From: an uncultured Verrucomicrobiota bacterium
GTDB taxonomy: Bacteria; Verrucomicrobiota; Verrucomicrobiia; Limisphaerales; UBA9464
NCBI GenBank assembly: GCA_903907995.1
Contig: CAIVQH010000024.1
Span: 105,392-169,391 of the forward strand
Direction: 5' to 3'
Length of the DNA: 64,000 bases
Positions 64,000 to 64,000 of the stretch are shown in pieces. The notes below the pieces were generated by a model, which was not told where the DNA came from, made no database searches, and was given only the letters and a program-made list of their open reading frames with translations. The first letter of the stretch is position 1; the number at the start of each line of letters is the position of its first letter. The translations under genes and the position numbers were made by a program.

Positions 64000-64000
64000 A

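Overview
The window looks like a chromosomal segment of a Verrucomicrobiota bacterium, probably of the Limisphaerales/Pedosphaera type. Support comes from the high GC content, an exosortase/EpsI envelope locus, and a prepilin-like protein with the [28 protein letters not shown] leader (split here only by description) that is abundant in that phylum. No rRNA or other strong taxonomic marker is present, so the assignment is an inference.

Region 1 (1-34.7 kb) is a cell-surface polysaccharide locus. Apart from the partial gene at the left edge, every gene lies on the minus strand, so transcription runs from about 34.7 kb down to a terminator at 1.5 kb. It encodes a GT39-type membrane glycosyltransferase, GtrA and MauE-like membrane proteins, an exosortase, a NusG/RfaH-like antiterminator, a GbsR/MarR-type regulator and an EpsI-type protein. 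It also encodes heptose (GmhA, HldD), GDP-fucose (Gmd, Fcl) and other nucleotide-sugar enzymes (a GDP-mannose 3,5-epimerase-like and a CDP-paratose 2-epimerase-like enzyme). Flippase (Wzx-like), polymerase (Wzy-like), pyruvyl transferase, glycosyltransferases, methyltransferases and acetyltransferases complete it. Three decoration genes are broken: a SAM methyltransferase (frameshift), an FkbM methyltransferase (in-frame TAA) and an acyltransferase-3 (in-frame TGA). The core genes are intact. Three GT2 genes are close paralogues of one another.

Region 2 (34.7-43 kb) is a boundary zone. It holds decayed transposase remnants, a tRNA-Ile(CAU), a roughly 76-bp imperfect direct repeat found just after that tRNA and again just after a tRNA-like 3' fragment 1.2 kb away, a prepilin-like gene, a frameshifted secreted protein, an intact katG, and truncated pieces of helicase-like, restriction-associated-like, SRAP and VirD4-like genes.

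Region 3 (43-55.5 kb) is an accessory island with hallmarks of a degraded conjugative or integrative element. It has a VirD4-like ATPase C-terminus, a replication-relaxation protein, a CHC2/Toprim primase, an XRE regulator divergent from a small Cys protein across a perfect 16-bp palindrome, a solitary PD-(D/E)XK nuclease-like gene, a SymE-like gene, and a metK (SAM synthetase) cluster behind a 380-bp leader rich in dyad symmetry.

Region 4 (55.5-64 kb) is a complete type I-C CRISPR-Cas locus in the order cas3-cas5c-cas8c(-cas11c internal)-cas7c-cas4-cas1-cas2, then a leader and the first CRISPR repeat, which is cut by the window edge. A 21-bp palindrome lies just upstream of cas3 and is a candidate operator. 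I saw no wholly novel system. The best leads are the element-borne metK cluster with its leader, the cas3 operator, the exosortase-regulator palindrome, and the selective decay of decoration genes.
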